Below are positions 19,101 to 26,218 of a DNA stretch of 64,000 nucleotides, piece by piece. This DNA comes from Leifsonia sp. fls2-241-R2A-40a. Its GTDB lineage: Bacteria > Actinomycetota > Actinomycetes > Actinomycetales > Microbacteriaceae. Position 1 is the stretch's first letter. Every line of letters begins with the position of its first letter. Below the pieces are notes generated by a model. That model did no database searches. It had not been told where the DNA came from and saw only the letters and a list, made by a program, of their open reading frames with translations. The stretch lies in assembly GCF_030209575.1 (NCBI RefSeq), contig NZ_JARVRS010000001.1, positions 1,922,001 through 1,986,000 on the forward strand, given 5' to 3'. The position numbers and the translations under genes are program-made.

Positions 19101-20836
19101 GCGGTCTGTCCGCTGGTCTCATCCATCGGCCAGTAGGACGTGGCGCCGGCACCGGTCACGCTGTCGGAGTAGTCGCTCGACGTGTTGGTGGAGGCCACCG
19201 TCACGCTGGGCGTATCCCTGTTCGTGGTGTTGTTGTCCGGGTCGGAGACCTTGACGTGATAGATGTGCGTCGATCCCGGGGCGAGGCCGGTGTCCACGAA
19301 GCCCATGGCGGGTGTCGTGTAGAAGTTCGACCGCTGGGTGACCGTGTAGACCGGCGTGGTCCCCGCGTCGCGGTAGACCTTGTACGTCAGGTAGCCGTTG
19401 TCCTGGTCGTACGTGGCATTCCACGAGACGCGGACCTGGCCGCTGGCGAACGAGACCGCCTTGGGGACGAGCGGGATGCCCTGCGGGCCGACCTTGTTCG
19501 GGGCCACGGAACGGACCGCGAACCGGGTGAGGCCCTGCGAGGCGACGCCGTTCACGCTCGGGAACTCGCCACCGGCGATGATGTACTTCGAGTTGCCGGC
19601 GACAGACCAGGTCGCCTGGCCCTGACCGGTGTACTTGCCGGTGGTGAAGTTCGGGAAGTAGTCCTGCAGCGCCGGGGAGGGCTTTCCGCCCCAGTTGAAG
19701 TAACCCATCGGGTCGTTGGCGAGGGTGCCGACCGCTGCGGCCGAGAAGGCGAGCAGGTGGTGGAAGGTCCACGTGGGCGAGGTCTGCGGGAAGCCGCCTC
19801 CGGCGATGTTGCCGCAGTAGTGCGGGTGGCCGACGACGTACAGCAGCGAGTTCACGGGGAACACGGAGTACGTGTCACCGTGGCAGTCCTCGATCCACTG
19901 GATGTTGCCGGAGACCGGGTCCGCCGAGAAGGAGCCCTCGAGGTTGCCCGTTCCGCCGACCCAGTCGTAGCCGGAGCCGTAGACGGCCGTCGGCGTGGTG
20001 GCCAGCGACGTGATGCCGGCGTTCTTGCCGTAGTCCTGGACCGTCTGGTTCGCCGCCCACGGGAGGTAGGCGCCCGTGCCGGCGTCGACGGCGCCGAGAC
20101 CGAGGGCCGCCATGCCGGAGAGGCTGGCGAACTGGCCGCCGACGTAGAGACGCGTGCCGTCCGTGCTCGCCGCCATGGCGTTCACGTTGTAGTCCGCGTC
20201 CGCCTGGAACGGCAGCGTTGCTCCCGTGTTGGGGTCCAGTGCGGCCACGCGCTGCTTGGCGACGCCGTTCGCGGTGGTGAACCAGCCGCCGGCGTACACC
20301 GCGTTGTTGGTCACCGCCAGCGCGCGTACCGAGGAGCCCATGATGGGCTTGAAGGAGGCGATGCGCTGGCCGGTCGCGGTGCTGTACGCCGCGATGCGGT
20401 ACGCGCCGACCCCATCCGCCGTCGTGAAGTCACCGGCGACGTACACCTTCGTGCCGTCGGGAGACCCGGCGACGGCGAGTGCCTGCGCGTTGAGGCTGGG
20501 GGCGAAGGAGCTGATCAGGTTGCCGGTGGTGACGTCGAACGCGAGCACGTTGTTGCGCGTGACCGTGTTGACGCCGGCGGCCGAGCCCGCGGGGCGGGCG
20601 GTGGTGAACTTGCCCGCCACGTAGTCGACATTGCCCACCACGGCCTGCGACCAGACGACGCCGTCGATCTGCGGGGTGGGGAGCACGTCGGACGTGACGG
20701 TGGGTGGTGTCGCCGGATCGGCAGGGTTGGGAGGTGCACTGTCTGCGAATGCGGGGCCGGCGGCGAAGAAGGTGCCGAGGCCGAGCGCGATTGCTGTTGT
20801 GATGGCGAGCGTTCGCGCTCGGGTCAGTCGGTTCAT
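16151..20836 (-). CDS. Large secreted LamG/PKD multidomain protein
   Basis: The 1561-residue product starts with a signal peptide ending AFA-DS. A propeller-like region follows (about 40-450) with repeats such as VYVAGDFTTADG and LYVGGQFASLSG. Then come a fibronectin-III-like segment, two LamG/concanavalin domains with MQLYVDGKLVGT and MKLYVDGQLSGT, four PKD repeats with SYAWDFGDG or SYAWNYGDG, and a final domain starting TFNRTLASGWGSADTGGAW that also occurs near the N-terminus of the beta-helix protein at 2613. The ATG at 20836 follows GGAG. It is probably an extracellular carbohydrate-binding or matrix protein; no sortase motif or anchor is seen. Confidence 0.82.
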   Translation of the reverse strand: MNRLTRARTLAITTAIALGLGTFFAAGPAFADSAPPNPADPATPPTVTSDVLPTPQIDGVVWSQAVVGNVDYVAGKFTTARPAGSAAGVNTVTRNNVLAFDVTTGNLISSFAPSLNAQALAVAGSPDGTKVYVAGDFTTADGVGAYRIAAYSTATGQRIASFKPIMGSSVRALAVTNNAVYAGGWFTTANGVAKQRVAALDPNTGATLPFQADADYNVNAMAASTDGTRLYVGGQFASLSGMAALGLGAVDAGTGAYLPWAANQTVQDYGKNAGITSLATTPTAVYGSGYDWVGGTGNLEGSFSADPVSGNIQWIEDCHGDTYSVFPVNSLLYVVGHPHYCGNIAGGGFPQTSPTWTFHHLLAFSAAAVGTLANDPMGYFNWGGKPSPALQDYFPNFTTGKYTGQGQATWSVAGNSKYIIAGGEFPSVNGVASQGLTRFAVRSVAPNKVGPQGIPLVPKAVSFASGQVRVSWNATYDQDNGYLTYKVYRDAGTTPVYTVTQRSNFYTTPAMGFVDTGLAPGSTHIYHVKVSDPDNNTTNRDTPSVTVASTNTSSDYSDSVTGAGATSYWPMDETSGQTAYDHVGFNDLTLPAGVTRSTDGPLTGSGSAVFDGNSFVTPGQQITGSNNFTVQAWINTTTTSGGKILGFGNSNTGNSGSYDRHVYMDNSGRIWFGVYPGGVATVNSAASFNDGKWHQITASLSSGGMQLYVDGKLVGTRTDVTSGQQYSGYWRIGGDNIGGWPSQPSSQNFAGSIAQVAIYPAPLSRNTIASQMVAAGQPSPIPAAPSDAYGAAVYAGNPEFYWRLGETLGSTAADSGPNGVTGNYIGTYSQQAAGALAGVSNTAVSFNGGAVVNGTQDSNPTVYTEEAWFKTTTNSGGKIIGFGDATSGTSSNYDRHVYMQDNGQLVFGTWTGQTNTITTGPSYNDGAWHQVVASQGPDGMKLYVDGQLSGTNPQTSAQGYSGYWRIGGDTTWGSSSPWFNGTIDEAAVYPTVLDASTVLNHYNLGTGNKPNQAPTAAFTNVMTNLSGAFDATTSSDPDGTVASYAWDFGDGSTGIGATPTHVYATAGTFTVTLTVTDNAGATSAAVTHSVVATKANQSPTAAFTSTVSNLTASLDGSTSSDPDGTVASYAWDFGDGQTGTGATTSHAYAAAGTYTVGLTVTDNQGLASTATTHSVTVTAPANQPPVAAFTSSTSNLTVSLDGSGSSDPDGTIASYAWNYGDGQTGTGATATHTYAAAGTYTVTLTVTDNTGATAQKTATVSPTAPPVNQPPVASFTNSTSNLTVSVDGSASADPDGTIASYAWNYGDGQTGTGATATHTYAAAGTYTITLTVTDNQGATAQKTATVSPTAPVGPQPLAADTFNRTLASGWGSADTGGAWTVSGGATNYAVAPGYGQQTAPAGSSRTSSLAGVSSTSTDTTVKFSTTTMPTGGGTYVSAIGRLVGATDYEARVWVKSTGQVQLQLLQGSTTLSAANIAGITYAAGDTLSVRVQVTGTNPTTIRASVWSASQAAPATWQLQATDTTAALQTAGSVGLREYLSATSTTTPVVVRYTGYQVVPVA

Positions 20837-20887
20837 GGTCGGGTCTCCATGGGGGGTCGGGTCGGGCCGAGTGATGTCCCTCCACTG

Positions 20888-20908
20888 AAGTGACACTTCC
20901 TCAACATT
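20888..20908. promoter_or_regulatory. AAGTGAC-TTCCTCAACATT motif
   Basis: AAGTGACACTTCCTCAACAT plus T lies 52 bp upstream of the minus-strand start at 20836. It matches 27997-28018 (AAGTGACTGTTCCTCACCAA plus TT) at nearly every position; that site is upstream of the minus-strand EPS initiating transferase. A TATATAAGG that could be a -10 lies about 25 bp further upstream on the minus strand. A shared operator is inferred. Confidence 0.45.
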
Positions 20909-20945
20909 GCCTACAGGCTATCGCCTTATATAGGGGTGGCAAGTG

Positions 20946-20963
20946 CCCCCAATCCGGGGGTGA
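20946..20963. promoter_or_regulatory. CCCCCAATCCGGGGGTGA dyad
   Basis: Five-bp perfect arms (CCCCC/GGGGG) lie in the 221-bp divergent promoter region between the LamG/PKD gene and the GT4 gene at 21058. It resembles the dyads at 2437 and 28057; the latter also continues GGGGGTGA then ATT and TCA. Role unknown. Confidence 0.35.
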
Positions 20964-21057
20964 GCATTATTCAGTTTGTTGCGATCTGAGTTACTGTAGC
21001 CAGCACGACCACTACCGACCTGGTGGTCATCGCGGCATTCGCCGAGGGGAGGAACGA

Positions 21058-22224
21058 ATGGCTGAATCGCGTGCGCGCACCGACGTTCCCACCGTGCGGA
21101 TCCTGGGCACCCACGGCGTCCCCGCCAACTACGGCGGCTTCGAGACCGCGGCCGAGAACGTCGCGCTGTTCCTCCGGGACCAGGGCTGGCGCGTCATCGT
21201 CTACTGCCAGGCCGAAGGCACCGGTCCCATCGTGACCGACGAGTGGAACGGCATCGAGCGCGTCACCATCCCGGTGTCGGCGAAGGGATGGCTCGGCACC
21301 AGCCGCTTCGACCTCCGCTCCATCGCGCACGCCTCCCGCGATCGCGGGCTCCACCTCACCTTCGGCTACAACACGGCCGTCTTCAACATCTGGCAGCGCC
21401 TCAAGCGCATCCCGAACGTGATCAACATGGACGGGATCGAATGGTCCCGCGCCCGCTGGGGCAAGATGCGGCAGGCCATCCTCTACATCAACGAGCGCAT
21501 CGCCTGCTTCGTCGGGAACACACTCATCGCCGACCACCCGGAGATCGAGGTGTACCTGCGCCGCAAGGCGCCGGCTCGCAAGATCACGATGATCACCTAC
21601 GGCGCACACCGCGTTGACGACGCCCCTGAGGCGCCGGCGCGCGAGCTGGGCCTGGAGCCCGGGCAGTACTTCACGCTCATCTGCCGCCCGATCCCCGAGA
21701 ACTCGATCCTCGAGCTCGTCACCGCCTTCTCGGCGGAGCGCCGCGGCGTGCAGCTCGCGGTGTTCGGCAACTACCAGCCGGATGAGGACGACTACCACCG
21801 TGCCGTGGTCGACGCCGCCAGCGACGAGGTCCGCTTCGTGGGCTCGGTGTACGAGCCGGACCGCATCGCGGCCCTCCGCTTCCACAGCCTCGGCTACTTC
21901 CACGGCCACACAGTCGGCGGCACCAACCCGTCGCTCGTCGAGGCCATGGCGGTGGGCAATCCCGTGCTCGCCCACGACAACGCCTACAACCGGTGGGTGG
22001 CACAGGATGCCGCCCTCTACTTCTCGACCACCTCCGAGGCCTCCGCGCACATCACGCGCCTGGTCGCGGACGCCGGGCTCCGCGCGGAGCTCGCCGCCGC
22101 TGCGCGCGAGCGCCACGCCACCGAATTCACCTGGGAGCACGTCGCCGGTCAATACCGCGACGTGCTCGCCTCCCACCTGGAGCGCACACATGACGATCGA
22201 CGCACCCTCAACCCGGCCCGCTGA
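21058..22224 (+). CDS. DUF1972-type glycosyltransferase (GT4, rhamnosyltransferase-like)
   Basis: The 388-residue product starts VRILGTHGVPANYGGFETAAENVALFL, the DUF1972 N-terminal signature of GT4 enzymes such as WsaF-like rhamnosyltransferases. The donor half has FTLICRPIPENSILELVTAFS and GHTVGGTNPSLVEAMAVGNPVLAHD with the conserved Glu. The ATG follows GGGGAGGAACGA, a strong ribosome site. It overlaps the next gene by 35 bp, forming a three-gene plus-strand operon with the Gfo/Idh/MocA protein and the TIM-barrel-like protein. Confidence 0.87.
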   Translation: MAESRARTDVPTVRILGTHGVPANYGGFETAAENVALFLRDQGWRVIVYCQAEGTGPIVTDEWNGIERVTIPVSAKGWLGTSRFDLRSIAHASRDRGLHLTFGYNTAVFNIWQRLKRIPNVINMDGIEWSRARWGKMRQAILYINERIACFVGNTLIADHPEIEVYLRRKAPARKITMITYGAHRVDDAPEAPARELGLEPGQYFTLICRPIPENSILELVTAFSAERRGVQLAVFGNYQPDEDDYHRAVVDAASDEVRFVGSVYEPDRIAALRFHSLGYFHGHTVGGTNPSLVEAMAVGNPVLAHDNAYNRWVAQDAALYFSTTSEASAHITRLVADAGLRAELAAAARERHATEFTWEHVAGQYRDVLASHLERTHDDRRTLNPAR

Positions 22225-23353
22225 CGACGCGACCGCCGCGACACCGCGGCGGACCGTCCGTCTCGGCGTCGTGGGGCTCGGCAAGATGGGCCTCTCGCAC
22301 CTCTCGATGATCAACGCCCACCCCGACGTCCAGGTGGAGGCGGTGGTGGATGCGGCCGGCTACATGCTCGACGTGCTCGGGAAGTACACCGGGATGGCCA
22401 CCTTCCCCTCCATCGACGCGATGCTCGCCGCGACCGACCTGGACGCCGTCCTCGTCGCGACGCCGACGCGTCTCCACGCACCCATGGTGCGGTCGCTGCT
22501 CGAAGCGGGCGTCGACGTGTTCTGCGAGAAGCCGCTCAGCCTGACGGCCGCCGACTCGGAGGAACTCGCGGCGCTCGCCGCGGAGCGCGGACGGGTCACG
22601 CAGGTCGGCTACCACAACCGCTTCGTCGGAGCCTTCCGCGAGGTCAAGCGCCTGCTGGATCTCGGCGCCATCGGACGCGTGACGCACATCCAGGCCGAGG
22701 CCTACGGTCCCGTCGTGCTGCGCGGCAAGGGCGGCACCTGGCGCAGCGACCGCAATGAGGGCGGTGGCGCCCTGTACGACTACGCCGCCCACCCGCTCGA
22801 CCTGATGACCTGGTACGCGGGCGAGGTTCAGGGCGCCGGCGGAACCGTGCTCGAGTCGGTGTTCTCCAGCTCCACCGAGGACCAGGTCTACGGCACGCTG
22901 TTCTTCGGCGAAGGCGTCAGCGGCCAGCTGTCCGTCGACTGGTCGGACGAGTCCTACCGGAAGATGACCACGCAGCTCACGATCTCGGGCACGGCCGGGC
23001 GCATCCACGCCGACCGGCAGGAATGCCAGCTCTACCTGCGCGACACCGCACCGGCGATCGACGGCTATACGCCCGGCTGGAACGTCCGCTACACCACCGA
23101 GCTCACCGATCCCGTGTGGTTCTACCTCCGGGGCGAGGAGTACAGCGCACAGCTGGACTACTTCGTCCAGAGCGTGCTGCAGCGCCGCACCGACGGCCTC
23201 AACTCGTTCGCGAGCGCCGCGGCGACCGACCGTGCACTCACCCTGCTGACCGCCGATGCGTCCGGGACGCACACCACGACCGCCGACGGCACCCACCCTG
23301 CGACCGCGACCGCTGCCGCGAAGAGCCGACGCTTCCCTTGGAGAAGACGATGA
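22190..23353 (+). CDS. Gfo/Idh/MocA family oxidoreductase
   Basis: The 387-residue product has the Rossmann start VRLGVVGLGKMGLSHLSMI (near residue 25) and the family EKP motif in VDVFCEKPLSL, with the catalytic-domain segment GGGALYDYAAHPLDLMTWY. Enzymes of this family oxidise, reduce or epimerise sugars (often nucleotide sugars) with NAD(P). The ATG at 22190 has GGAG at 8-base spacing. The C-terminal tail after about residue 360 is low-complexity Thr/Ala. It probably makes an unusual sugar for the EPS, together with the downstream protein. Confidence 0.87.
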   Translation: MTIDAPSTRPADDATAATPRRTVRLGVVGLGKMGLSHLSMINAHPDVQVEAVVDAAGYMLDVLGKYTGMATFPSIDAMLAATDLDAVLVATPTRLHAPMVRSLLEAGVDVFCEKPLSLTAADSEELAALAAERGRVTQVGYHNRFVGAFREVKRLLDLGAIGRVTHIQAEAYGPVVLRGKGGTWRSDRNEGGGALYDYAAHPLDLMTWYAGEVQGAGGTVLESVFSSSTEDQVYGTLFFGEGVSGQLSVDWSDESYRKMTTQLTISGTAGRIHADRQECQLYLRDTAPAIDGYTPGWNVRYTTELTDPVWFYLRGEEYSAQLDYFVQSVLQRRTDGLNSFASAAATDRALTLLTADASGTHTTTADGTHPATATAAAKSRRFPWRRR

Positions 23354-24282
23354 CCACCTCTGCACAGAGCCCCATCCCGGCCGGCGCCCCCGTCGCCGCC
23401 CCGGTCGCCCTCGACCGTCTGCTGCTGGGCGACAACCAGTTCTTCGGCGTCAACCACATGTCGGAGGAGAAGGCGCGCGCCCAGTCGATGCGGTTCCAGC
23501 ACGTGGACGCGATCATGGAGGTGATCGACGCCGCGTACGACGAGGGCATCACCACCTTCATGTGCACCACCCACGACCGGATCGCCGAGATCACCGACCG
23601 CGTGCGGGCGAACCCCGAGCGCTACGCCGACTTCTCCTTCCTGCCGAGCATGCCGTACGCGCACAAGTACGCGGATGCCGTGACCGAGGCCGGCATGATG
23701 GGCGCCATCAAGCGCTTCCTGCCGGAGGAGGGCTTCGTGAACGCGGCGCTCCGCGGCGGCCGCGCACTCGCCAAGAAGGACGTGGAGGGCATCATCACAC
23801 TGCTGGTGGATGCCGAGCTCGCCATGTTCCGCGGCACGCGCACCCCGGTCGTCTGGCTGCAGAACGTGGTCGTCGACCTGCTGCTGGGGCTCGGCTTCCG
23901 CGACGCCTTCAGCGTCTTCGCCGAGCACGTGCGCTCGCGCTACGGCGCCGAGCCGGGCTTCATCACCATGAACCTGCCGCTGTGCCTGGATGTGCTGGCC
24001 GAGCAGGGCATCGAGAACCCGCTGGTCTGCTCCAACATCAACAAGATCGGCTTCCGGATGTCGGGCGGCCTCGACGCCTACCGCGAGGCTCTCGAGGAGC
24101 GGCCGTTCCGGGCCGTCGCGATGAGCGTGTTCGCCTCCGGCGCCATCCCGGCGCGCGAGGCGATCGAGTGGGTCGCGCAGCAGCCGAACATCGAGTCGAT
24201 CGTCTTCGGTGCGTCCACGCGGGCGCACCTGGCGTCGACCAAGGCCCTAGTGGACGAGTACTTCCCGGCTCGCGCCGTGTGA
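23350..24282 (+). CDS. TIM-barrel-like protein of unknown function
   Basis: I do not recognise this 310-residue protein with certainty. It starts LDRLLLGDNQFFGVNHMSEE, has alternating beta/alpha segments such as GITTFMCTTHDRIAEI, PGFITMNLPLCLDVL and FRAVAMSVFASGAIPAREAIEWV, and ends NIESIVFGASTRAHLASTKAL. The last segment resembles the phosphate-binding C-terminal region of aldo/keto reductases, but the AKR Tyr/Lys/His tetrad is not evident. It is translationally coupled (ATGA) to the Gfo/Idh/MocA gene. An enzymatic role in sugar-precursor metabolism is inferred from context alone. Confidence 0.5.
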   Translation: MTTSAQSPIPAGAPVAAPVALDRLLLGDNQFFGVNHMSEEKARAQSMRFQHVDAIMEVIDAAYDEGITTFMCTTHDRIAEITDRVRANPERYADFSFLPSMPYAHKYADAVTEAGMMGAIKRFLPEEGFVNAALRGGRALAKKDVEGIITLLVDAELAMFRGTRTPVVWLQNVVVDLLLGLGFRDAFSVFAEHVRSRYGAEPGFITMNLPLCLDVLAEQGIENPLVCSNINKIGFRMSGGLDAYREALEERPFRAVAMSVFASGAIPAREAIEWVAQQPNIESIVFGASTRAHLASTKALVDEYFPARAV

Positions 24283-25461
24283 GCGGCGCCGGCCGCTCCG
24301 GCGGCCGGCGACCTGCATCATCCCCCGGAGGGTGGCTGCGATCTCGCGGCGGTACCGGCCGAGGGTGAACTTCTCGAGCGCCGAGGCCCGTGCGTCCTCC
24401 GCCATGCGCAGCGCGCGGTCCGGGTCGTCCAGCAGCGCTTCGACGGCGTCCGCCATCGCGGCGGCATCCCCGGGCTCGACGAGAAGACCCGTGCGGCCGT
24501 CCTCGATCGACTCGAGGTGGCCCAGCGCCGCGGCGGCGACGACAGGGCGGCGCGCGAACTGCGCCTCCACCACGGCGTTGCCGAAGGGCTCGCGGAGCGA
24601 CGGGGCGAGGACGATGTCGGCGCGTTCGAGCGCCGGCCAGATCGGGGATACGTAGCCGGCGAAGTCGACGTGGCCGCGCAGATCGGGCTGGTCGGCCCGG
24701 TCGCGCAGCTCCTGCTCGTACCACTCGTAGCCCTCGAACGGCGTGCCGCAGAGCTCCAGCCGGACATCCCGGCCGCGTGCGCGGAGGATCGCCGCGGCTT
24801 CGACGGCCACGTCGGGCGCCTTGCGCGGCGAGAGGCGGGCGACGACGCTCAGCGTCACCGGCCCGTCGAAGGATCGGACCGGTGCAGGGACGACAGGAGG
24901 CTCGGTGACGCCGTTGTAGACGGGCACGGTCTTCTTGCCCAGGGCGGGGACAGCGGAGATGAGCGCCTCGGTGGAGGCGCGGCTGATCGAGATGATGCGG
25001 TTCGCGAAGAGCAGGGGGGCGTTGAGCGCGAAGCGCACCAGCCGCCCATCGGTGGTCTCGGCCTCGTGCACGTGGCAGACGACCGGCACGTGCGCCTGGC
25101 GCGCGGCGAGGATCCACCACGGCAGGGTCACGGTGTTGACGTAGACGACGTCCGGCTCGACCTCGCGGACCAGCTGGCTGAGCCAGCCGATCGAGCGCAT
25201 CCCGCGCCACCCGAGCGAGACGACGCCGCCGAGCGAGGCGTCGGCACGGCGGAGCACGGGGAACGGCCGGATCATCACATCCGCGCCGCGGCTGGTGATC
25301 CGCTCGGCGAGGGGGCCGTCGGAACCGAGCACGGCGAGCACGTCGAAGCCGTCCTCGATGAGCGCCTGGATGCTCTCCAGCATCTGCAGGTCCGACCCGT
25401 AGACGTCGCCGGAAGGGTTCGCGACGAGCGCGAGCGGGCGACGGTCAACGGGTGCGGGCAT
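24247..25461 (-). CDS. Glycosyltransferase, GT-B fold (GT4)
   Basis: The 404-residue product has a GT4 layout: LALVANPSGDVYGSDLQMLESI start, DVVYVNTVTLPWWILAARQA and VCHVHEAETTDG in the acceptor half. The donor half has LSVVARLSPRKAPDVAVEAAAI and LAPSLREPFGNAVVEAQFARRPVVAA with the E-x7-E pair. The ATG at 25461 was chosen for the family N-terminus; it overlaps the upstream phosphatidyltransferase gene by 17 bp. The 3' end overlaps the convergent gene at 23350-24282 by 36 bp. Confidence 0.86.
   Translation of the reverse strand: MPAPVDRRPLALVANPSGDVYGSDLQMLESIQALIEDGFDVLAVLGSDGPLAERITSRGADVMIRPFPVLRRADASLGGVVSLGWRGMRSIGWLSQLVREVEPDVVYVNTVTLPWWILAARQAHVPVVCHVHEAETTDGRLVRFALNAPLLFANRIISISRASTEALISAVPALGKKTVPVYNGVTEPPVVPAPVRSFDGPVTLSVVARLSPRKAPDVAVEAAAILRARGRDVRLELCGTPFEGYEWYEQELRDRADQPDLRGHVDFAGYVSPIWPALERADIVLAPSLREPFGNAVVEAQFARRPVVAAAALGHLESIEDGRTGLLVEPGDAAAMADAVEALLDDPDRALRMAEDARASALEKFTLGRYRREIAATLRGMMQVAGRRSGRRRSHGASREVLVH
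24287..24310. terminator. Bidirectional hairpin at convergent gene ends
   Basis: CGCCGGCCGC pairs perfectly with GCGGCCGGCG around TCCG. It follows the stop of the plus-strand operon at 24282 by 4 bp and lies inside the last codons of the convergent glycosyltransferase gene. It probably terminates the plus-strand transcript. Confidence 0.55.
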
Positions 25462-26218
25462 CGAGGACCTCCAGGTCGCGGAACCACTTGCGGAGCGCGA
25501 CGGCCAGGTACAGGGCGTTCGCGACGAAGAATGCGGTGTAGACCCAGAAGAAGAGCACGGGCCACCCGGCGGTGACGAACGCCAGGCACAGGAAGCCGTA
25601 GTCCATCGGCAGCGCGGCCAGGGCGCGCAGCGGGGTGCTGCGGCCGGAGTCGCTGGCGGCACTCGCCGCGGGCGTCCAGCCGCGCGAGCGCTTCAGCTGC
25701 TCGTTCAGGATGATCGTGAAGAAGATCACCGTGGCGACGATGCTGTAGCCCACGGGGATGAGCAGGGCGCCGGTCGGGATCGGGTACCAGCGGAAGAACA
25801 TGACCAGCACCGCCAGGTGGAGGGCGGCGATCTTCGTGGCGTCGACCACGTGGTCCAGCCACTCGCCCGAGAGCGACCCGCCCCCGCGCAGGCGGGCGAG
25901 CTGCCCGTCCGCGGAGTCGAAGGCGTACCCGATGGCCAGGGCGAGCCAGACCAGCACACCCGTCCACCACTGCGGCGGCACGAGCACGAGCACGAGGATG
26001 CCGGCGAGGCTGAAGCACGCGCTGATCGCGGTGACCGCGTTCGGCGTCAGGCCGGCGCGGTACGCGAACGCCGCCAGGTGCCGTCCGATGGGCCGGTTGA
26101 CGTAGATCGAGTATCCGGGGGCGCCGCGCGTCTTGACCTTCTGCGCGGCGGAGAGGCGGGCGACGATCGCGCGGTGACCGGCCGAAGGGGCGTTGGCGTC
26201 GATAGCGTCAGCGGACAT
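25445..26218 (-). CDS. CDP-alcohol phosphatidyltransferase family membrane protein
   Basis: The 257-residue product has the full CDP-alcohol signature DSADGQLARLRGGG, continuing to G-x3-D-x3-D in SGEWLDHVVDATK (residues about 95-120), with several membrane segments. The family moves a phospho-alcohol from CDP to an acceptor alcohol. Its coupling to the EPS initiating transferase (TGATG overlap at 26218) and the presence of a TagD-like cytidylyltransferase at 1330 suggest it may add a phospho-polyol to the polymer or its lipid carrier rather than make bulk phospholipid. That is inference. Confidence 0.85.
   Translation of the reverse strand: MSADAIDANAPSAGHRAIVARLSAAQKVKTRGAPGYSIYVNRPIGRHLAAFAYRAGLTPNAVTAISACFSLAGILVLVLVPPQWWTGVLVWLALAIGYAFDSADGQLARLRGGGSLSGEWLDHVVDATKIAALHLAVLVMFFRWYPIPTGALLIPVGYSIVATVIFFTIILNEQLKRSRGWTPAASAASDSGRSTPLRALAALPMDYGFLCLAFVTAGWPVLFFWVYTAFFVANALYLAVALRKWFRDLEVLDARTR

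Noticed and set aside
16883-20893. A 1336-codon open frame on the plus strand
   Set aside because: It is antisense to the LamG/PKD gene, has Arg/Val/Gly/Asp-rich low-complexity content and no domain. High GC removes stop codons from the opposite strand. The minus-strand gene has a signal peptide and clear repeats.
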